From the NCBI GenBank assembly GCA_905147135.1, contig LR990050.1:8492001-8556000 (forward strand): a stretch of DNA of 64,000 nt, written 5' to 3'. The notes under the pieces are model-generated. The model was not told the origin of the DNA and did no database searches. It worked only from the letters and a program-made list of their open reading frames with translations. This DNA comes from Blastobasis lacticolella (taxonomy: Eukaryota > Arthropoda > Insecta > Lepidoptera > Blastobasidae). A program made the position numbers and the translations under genes. Shown piece after piece: positions 37,701 through 46,700 of this stretch; positions within the stretch are counted from its first letter, which is position 1, and the number at the start of each line of letters is the position of its first letter.

Positions 37701-40700
37701 AGGAACAAATGTGTGTAGTAGGTACGGTACAGCAGCTCCCCTATGTTTATTAATGAGTAAATTATTATACCTACTTATTCGAAAAAAAAAAAGAAACATA
37801 TTTTCGGAAAATTCAGTTATTGGTACCTGATAATAGGCGTCTGGGACGCCGTTTGCGATGACCTCTGTGACTGGGAAAGCGAGGCCCAGCACCACTAACA
37901 TTTTTGCGTATAGTGCTGATAGCGCCTTGCTCAATGCTTCGCTGCGAACAAGGGATTTATACATATAAGTGGGGTTCATCCAAAAAACAATCAACTATAT
38001 CGAATGTGTTTTTTTTATACCACTAAGATGGCAAACAAGCGGACCACCTGTTGGCAGCAGGTTTGCAATACCAGTGGTGGGAAATCGAAAGGCGCTACAG
38101 TTCGACATCTTCAAGAAGAAATATTAGGCCATTTTTAGACAGACACGCTTATTACGGCCGCATTATTTTTTAGCAAAGAGTGAGGTGGCAGCCAAATGGC
38201 TGCTTAGTTAAACGAGTTTTTTTTCAGAAATGAACGATGAGTCAAATTTTTTTTCTACGTAATTTGAGTGCTGTTATTTTCCCACAACCAATTTACGCTA
38301 TGCCTACTCGAACGGTAAAAACTGCGATTTTCGCCCTTATGTACATTAAATTTGGCAATAATTTTTCATGGGCTTATGTGGGATATTTTTGAGTGTGGCT
38401 GTGCGTTGCGCGCGTAGTTTGCGGTTGGCGTGACGTCACGCGGCGAGGGTGAAGACAGCGCGTCGCGAGCACATGCCGCGCCGGGCCCGCGTTTGTGATT
38501 TATGTTCCCGGGCCACCTTCCTGCTCTGATGTTTGCTTATGTGTTTAACTTGCCTTATTCCTTGTCGTACACATTGATTTTTACGGCGGAGTTAGTGTCA
38601 GTGTCGGCCCAGCCTAGCGTTTTAAGTTGACATCGGTTAAAAAATGGGTGGTCCTGTCCTCGAGTTGGCAAACGGAACATGCTGTGGCTAGACAAGGTGA
38701 TGAATTAGGTACGTAACACAGTTGGTAGTGACTGGGTGTGCAAAACTGGGGACCAGTCTAAGTGCAGCGTCTTGGGGGCGTTGCGCGACGTATAAAAATT
38801 GTAGGCACCGTGCCGGTGGAAAATACCGCCTCGCTCTACTACGGTCACCCACCCACTATTTTAGTCGTACTTGGCTTTATCCAAAGATGATCGCGAAATT
38901 GAACGTCACATCACTCAATACGTTGATCCATGCCATCCTGGTAGCAAGGTAAGTGTTGAAAAACAGAGGAAACATGACAAACTGGGTTAAACTGGACCAA
39001 GTAACGGTGACCGAATTCAAAACAAGGTCCAAAGTTGTTAGATTTCAGACAGAGATTGCCTAGCTACTCGTTTACGTATGCCAGAGAAATGTTTTCTTGG
39101 TCAAAGTATGATGCATCCACAGTGCTATCCTCTGCATATCAATGTTCTTATGTCATTGATTTGCAGTAGAAATAGCGTTGGTGATAATACACAGCCCCGA
39201 GGGATCTGCAGCGTTCACGGATTTGGAGTTAGAGCACGAACCTTAATGCTACCTACGGTTCGAAGGCTTTCGCTATGTTCAAGCTGACCGTCAAGGCCTC
39301 CTCCTTGCTCTTAATGCCTACAACAAGGTGAAGGAGGCTATGGTACGACCCATTTGTGGGTCAGATAGGCGAAGAGATCACCTGCAGATCGACTCCGATG
39401 GAATCCGTACTGACTATCTCTGATGAGATGATGCTCATCTAGATGCAGGTATGAGTCGATTACATACACCCTAATCCGAGCACATAGATAAGCATGCCAG
39501 TTTAAGACGTTATGATTACACTGCCGCTACACAGGAATCTTACCTCAGCCAGGGTTGTCGTTACGGGCAGTGTTCCTGTGGCTGATATTCAAAAGTTACA
39601 CAAAGTGTAACATTTTCACGAGAAAAGTAACATTATAAAATAAAATAAAATCATAAGATTTTATTACATAAATAATAATAATGTTATGCGAGGATTCCTA
39701 TGTAGGGGCAGTGTAATCATAACGTCCTAATCTGGGATCCTTATCTAGGTGCCTGAATTAGGGTGTATGTCGATCCCTAAATTACAATTAATAAAATGCT
39801 TACTGTCCCATTATCTCGGCAGCAGAGGGTGGCGCGTCGTGCAGCGTGGACGCGACAGATGCGCGGGAGTGCTGCCCGCCGCCCAGCTCGGAGAGGAACC
39901 GGCGTTGCGTCGCCGCGCACAACGCAAGCGCCTGCGACGGCCGGCGGAACGCCGCGATTATGGCCGACGGCCGTCTGTAATACGAACTTGTGTGAGAATT
40001 TCACACTCTTATCTTTGATGGAAATAAGTAAAGAATGAATGTAGAAGCAGAGATAAAATGTCTAAATAAGCTGGTAGAATCAATTTTGTTGAAGCTACAT
40101 ATTTTGGCGATGAGACGCATCGGTGTGATGTTTTTGTACCGTTAGACATGACGTGACTCATCACTGAAAAACTATCTCATTCATGTTTTATTTTTGAAAC
40201 ATGACTAGACAGTACAGTACATCTTACAAAGGAGGCTATGTGGTGGTGAGTAAGATGTCAGTAACCGAACTTTGGCGACCACGATTTGAAATTTTGTTCT
40301 AATAATTTTTATTAATCTAGTTCAATCAAAATATAATTAAGTATTTGAAGAGAGTTTAAAGAACCAATCCCTTTCACTTACACATCTTAGAAGCACTCCA
40401 GCTAGGACCTGTTGGTAAGAACGTGAGCTGCAAGCAGCGTATACGTTGTGTATTTATATCGCTACCATCTTTACTCGCCTGTCAAGTGTGGACTGAGGCG
40501 CCCTCCACTAATGCTGAGGAGATTAAATTCCATCGGAAGACTTTTTTATAGAAAAGGAAAGCAAACCAGCGAGCGGGTTACCTGATGGAAAGTGATCACC
40601 GTTACGAATGAAACGCAACACCTGAAAAGTCGTGAATGCTGTTGCTTCTTTTCTGGGTCTCTGGCAGCTCTGGGTCTAGCTTGTTGCGATTGTTCTTACA

Positions 40701-43700
40701 TCAATTACATTAAGATGGCGGCGTACTATCGGAGATTGGCGGTACGGCTGCAGGGCCGCTTCTGGGGCCACGTGATCGATGGTGAATCTATTTAACAAAT
40801 ATACCTCGTGTTAAGGTTGGCGGCGACCTTAGCGTCGATGTCGCTGGACATGCGTCGGCTGGTGGGCTGCGAGGGCGCGTGCGAGTCCGCGCTCAGCATC
40901 GCCGCGGTGCGCTCGCGCAGCCGCACCACGTCTGAGTACGACGACTCGTCGCTGGGGGAAGGAGTCGGTGAAGTAAGATAGAAGTAATTGACAGAAAACG
41001 TCGAAAGCCTCCGACTAAGTTTACATATACTCGAATCTATGTATATAAAAGAAAGTCGAGTTAGTTACACAATTTGTGTTAGACTTTTTATAACTCAAGA
41101 ACGGCTTAACCAATTTGGCTGAAAATTGGTGGGGAGGTAGCTTAGAACCAGGAGAAGGACATAGGACTTTTTATACTTTTTTTTAAACTTGATGGGTAGG
41201 TGTAGGGTAGGTGTAGGGTAGGTGTAGGGTAGGTGTAGGGTAGTTGTAGGGTAGGTGTAGGGTAGGTGTAGGGTAGGTGTAGGGTAGGTGTAGGGTAGGT
41301 GTAGGGTAGGTGTAGGGTAGGTGTAGGGTAGGTGTAGGGTAGGTGTAAGGCAGGTGTAGGTCAGGTGTAGGGCAGGTGTAGGGTAGGTGTAGGGTAGGTG
41401 TAGGGTAGGTGTAGGGTAGGTGTAGGGTAGGTGTAGGGCAGGTGTAGGGCAGGTGTAGGGTAGGTGTAGGGCAGGTGTAGGGTAGGTGTAGGGCAGGTGT
41501 AGGGTAGGTGTACGGTAGGTGTAGGGTAGGTGTAGGGTAGGGTAGAACTAGGGGTAGGGTGGTATAGGGTTAGAAACGCTACGCGAACGAAATCGCGCCG
41601 GGTCCATTAGTATCTTATAAAGTACAGATGCAATTTGAATGAAACAAAGCTAGGAACCATCTCGATATAACCGCCTTCAAAATTAAGAAAAACGCATCGA
41701 AATTGGTCTAGCTACGATGCCACAGACAGTCACACAGATACATACGTCAAACTTGTAACACCCTTTTTTCGTCAAGGGTTAAAAAAGATAAAAAATGGTG
41801 CGCCGACATACCTATAGGTACACGTCTATATATTGGTAGAGCTCGTCTAATCTAAAATGACGCGCCCCACTATCGCATTAACGCACACAAGCAACTTTGA
41901 AATATGGACGCAATACATATACAAATGCCGTTGTAATTGGTCATACAGTTGCCGGTGAAATTCAAACGTAGAAGCACGCGTCGTTCATTGGCTCCCACAT
42001 AGATGAAGTGTCGTTATCAATATTTGCACTCACACATCGAAATCAACTAACTAAGTAGTGGGGCGCGTCATTTTAGACTAGACGAGCTCTACCTACATAG
42101 TTAAGAGTCGTGTAAAAAAATTACATTAGTGGTACTTTGTTTGCAGACGATGGTACCAAAGACAGCACATCAGTCTAGCCTGTTTACTTGTGATAGTTAC
42201 AACGGTTTGTAGTTTGTACGCGCATCCATAGTGTTGCCTGCTCATTCTGAACTGATGATGCGCTGCCTTCTGGTCAGTACAATAAAAAGCAAAAGAAACA
42301 GAGTTGTAGGATCACGTACTATATAAGTACATAATATACTGTAAAAAAAAGTTTGCAAATATAGCCACATGGTCATCTGGTCGTCCTGGCCATTAAACTA
42401 TGTCTCGGCATTAATGATTGTTGGGGTCTCGTGCGCGAGGACCCGGTGTCCTCCTTGCCCTTGACCATGATCCAGGATTTGGCAGATCAGACAATTATAT
42501 TGCAGCGACTGCTATCTGACCTCCGTGACCCTGCTACCAAGGGAACCTGACCAGATTGGATCTTGGTTACACATTCAGTCGCCTGAATGTGCAGGTTTCA
42601 TCACGATGGTTTTCCTCACTATAAGAGCATCGGTTAGCATTCAACTAATGTAGATAACTCAGAAGAGTGTAACGTAACAAAACTGCAAGGCAGTGTCAGG
42701 TTCAGTAGAGGAAGGAAAAAAACAAAGGCTTCAGGGTAATGGGTTGTTCAATCCAGAAGGCTACACTAATACAAATTAATTTAAAAAGAATACAAATTTA
42801 GTAAAGCACTATAGGTCCAAAAGAGAGTCTTACATTACTTTGTCCATCAGGATCACGTAATTCAGTTGGGTCGAAGATCAAAGCAAGCCGAAGAAAATAC
42901 CACTGGCGAAGTACTAAATTGAGACGTAAGCTTCTGCTCCGTAATAAAATTCCACCTTTTGATCGAAGGTTATTTTAGTCAAAAAATTAATCCTGAAAAA
43001 ACTTCCACTTTCTTCACCTCCAAACTTCCGAATCCCAGACCTCAGTCCGCCTTTTTATTTCTCTCCAGCCGTCAATCAATTTCAAATTTATCATAGCCAG
43101 TCTTTTTCGTGGGCGGCAAATAGAAATAAAATCTTCGCCATCATGGCATCGATCTGTGGTACGTCACTGCTTGACAACTTTACAACAATTTGTCAACAAT
43201 ATTTATACCAAGATATTAATGTTTAATAACATTATAATAGAAAATACGTATTCAAAGCCAAAAGGAAATGAATTAACAGAACAAACAAGTACGTCTAGAA
43301 ATACATAAATCGTAGACCATTTAAAATAAGGGTCGCATCCAAATAAACATAGAATCCTCTCTTTTCAGAACATAATATAATGAACTGGATATCCATTAAA
43401 GCCTGAAGGGCCAAATATAAAAATACCTTCAAAAACGATATAATATTATACTATAAAAAATTAAAGTATTCAACATGCTGAACCAACGTTAAAACAGGAG
43501 TCCTCGTAACCGTAACTAATAAAATAAGTCAAGAGAGATCCTACAAGAGTCAGTGGCCGCAGTGGGATTCGAACCCGGTACCTCTCGCTTACAAGTCAGA
43601 GAGGAAAATGCATAAATAATTTTACAATATTGAATCACACTCTTAAAATATTCCTATTCCTATATTTAAATGATTTTAATTTTTTTTTAGAAGTAGTGCT

Positions 43701-46700
43701 AATGTTGAAACTGGATAACATTGAAAAGAGTTTCAGTGTAAGCAATAGAAGTGTGTACTATAGGTTCACCGGAAAACAGTCTATCACGTGTCATAAATAT
43801 TTTGGAAGCCTTCCGCGACTGCACCGAAATCTCTCTTTGTGTAAATGCGCACAGATTTTATGCTGCTGTGACTTATACAGTGTGTTTATTTATTTTGAGG
43901 GATGCACTGTAGGATTTGACAGCTGACACCCCTGAAATCCACGAGAATCATACAATGTTAATCAGCCTTAAAATTATAAATGGAGAGAATTGTTGACTGA
44001 AGTTGTCACGTTTTTTAAGAAGTTGTCGGTTTACCGTGAGAGCTGTTTATCAAGGATTATCACATTTAGTAATACGAGACTTTTCTTAAATAGTCACTCC
44101 TCAATCGGCTTGTAAAAAAACTATGAAAGATATGGTATGAAATAATTGGTAGCTGGCCTCGAAACAGCCACGAAGAACATTTGGTATCTGGCTTCAGAAG
44201 GGGAAACCAAATTTTATTCCCATTACGAAGATAACTACGAATTTTCGCTACAAAATGTTTGACAGCGCAAGATGCTATGTTTGTTTGACAGTGTCGTTCC
44301 ATAAATTATATATCACATTTTTACAAATTCATTTATTTGATTTTTTTGGTTACTTATATGAACTGCAGTCGCTGTGTGAATTATCAAAGCATATTTTAAT
44401 TATTAATTTTAAATATATATACCAATGACTCTTACATTAGTTGAATGCTAACCGATGCTCTTACCGTGAGGGAAAACGTGGTAATAAAACCTGCACATTC
44501 AGGCGACTGAATGTGTAACCATGATCCAATATGGTCAGATTCGCCTGGTAGCAGGGTCGCGGCGGTCAGATGGCAGTCGCTCTCGACATTTCGCCAAGAT
44601 GATTGTATGTATGTATGTAAACTCTTTATTGCAACAACATATTCAAAAGAAAACACAAATGATTATTATTACTATAAATGGTTGGCTGTGCAAAGAAAAG
44701 GCAACGTAGCTGTTCAAACGTTCAAAATTAGTCGGGTAAATTATCCGTCGACTGAGGCGCGCTGACTATAATTGGATTAAAGGGTCGACATCCTTTAAAA
44801 TTTTGATCAGATTTCCTTAATTTATAAACATCTTTAAAGGTTTAATTTGTAAACAGTTATACAAAAGTCATCTCTAATTTTGTATTTTGAAAACACTGCG
44901 ATCTCCAACCCGCCTGCCAAGCGTGGAGATTATGGCAATAACCTCCCCTTTCGTGGGAGAGGCTCTAAGCCCTGCAGTGGACTGTTACGGGCTGTGATGA
45001 CGATACAAGCAACGCACGCAGAGTCCAAGAACTGATGGGTGACCATTTCAGACTTTGAGGCTAGTCGAAATTTAGCACCGCTACGAGTTCTAGTGGTGAA
45101 GCGAGGTTGACTAAGGTCTTTCGCTAGAGACCCTAGGACTAGTTGAACAGTTTCAGGCACCACGTGATAGTTTTTAACAGAATAAGAAACCGTAATGGCC
45201 ATCATGGTTTCTAGTCGGAAATGCCTGTCTAGTCTAATATGAAAATATCGCTGACTACCTTCCTTGTTCATCATCAGATCAACTGACTAATAACATAATA
45301 TTGCATTTTTATCAATTTACATCAATTTTTATTTTATTTTATATTATTTATTTTTAAATTACCGGGAAGTGGGTCAAATCCCAGGTCAGGGAAAGAATAT
45401 TCTCAGGGTCTGATGATATAATTATGTGGCGATGAATTTTTAAGAAGAAAAAACAGTAGATTATTATTACGCCTACTAAAGGCATAATATCTGAAGCTGG
45501 TATGGAAAATCTAATATACTGGAACACAATCTGAACAGCTTGGGAAGCAATTACGATCACATTATGGCAAGGATTATATATTGGTCCTTTGCAAGGGACA
45601 TGTTATTGTGAACGATCTTTAAAATTCTATTGGATCTTTTAAATACTCTTTTCAAAATTCAAAATAAATACGGTAGCAATCCTAGTGAGTCAACAAGTTT
45701 AGGTAAATAATTTTCGAAGACGACGGGAGTGGACTTTCTGTTTGTTTTCTATTTCGTGGTAGAGACCACATCGTTCCCTTTGCTACGGGTGTGACAGAAC
45801 TCTCTCGCTTGTCCCGCATTAATTACATTTTTTAAATTATAAATTAACCTTGGTCATGGAAAAATACAAAGGAATAATGAGTTCAATATTTACGCATAAA
45901 AGAGCAATATCATATTGCTACAAGAATTATAAATACATTTTTGCATTTTATAGATCTACATGATAAAAGGAACATTCTGTATAAGCGATGTTTAGAGAGG
46001 CGCCTACGAGTAGTATTGAACTATTTCGAGTGCAATCCTGAGCGCGAAATCTCCTGAATGTGCATCCGTTCACCGGAAATGTCCTTCTAGAGCCGCCTCT
46101 ATCCTCCTCGCACATTTTGAATATCAAAATATGTATTTCTTGCTTACTATAATGCATATTTCATCGATATACCAGTACGTGGTCTAGCTCGCTGCGAGAC
46201 GGAGATTTTACCTTCGAGACTTGAAGTCATAAAAGGCTAAAGTTAAAAGATATATTGTGTGACTTACTCCGAAATGTATACAGCGGTTGTCAAATAAAAA
46301 AGAATTAAGCTCCACTAATCCTTTGCCTTCGGCTGATCTCATATTCAGATTAGATAAAGCTAAGCTGCGCGCATAAAAGAAAAGGCATTAAAAATAAAAG
46401 TTTAATTAAATGGTTAGTTGCAGCTGGCTTTGTTTATGGTGGAGTGTCTGCGTTCGCCACGCCGACGTATTCATTTCCCATGTTCTCGAAAAGAAAAGCT
46501 TTGACAATGCTTGTTGCGATGCGCTGTCCCGCGAGCGTACGGGATAGCGGATTCAAGGGAAATTATGTGCTAGAACGTCCACAACCTGCGTTTGTCATTT
46601 AAAATACACAACACCGTTCTTTTGGAAAACTATTAACCTGTTCAGTGGAATCCTCTTTCTCTATGGAATGCTTGTCCAATACAATAAAGTAACGCGAGAT

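Noticed and set aside
43545..43605. Functional tRNA gene
   Set aside because: Only a B box and part of the 3' half are present; no paired acceptor stem or A box at the right distance.
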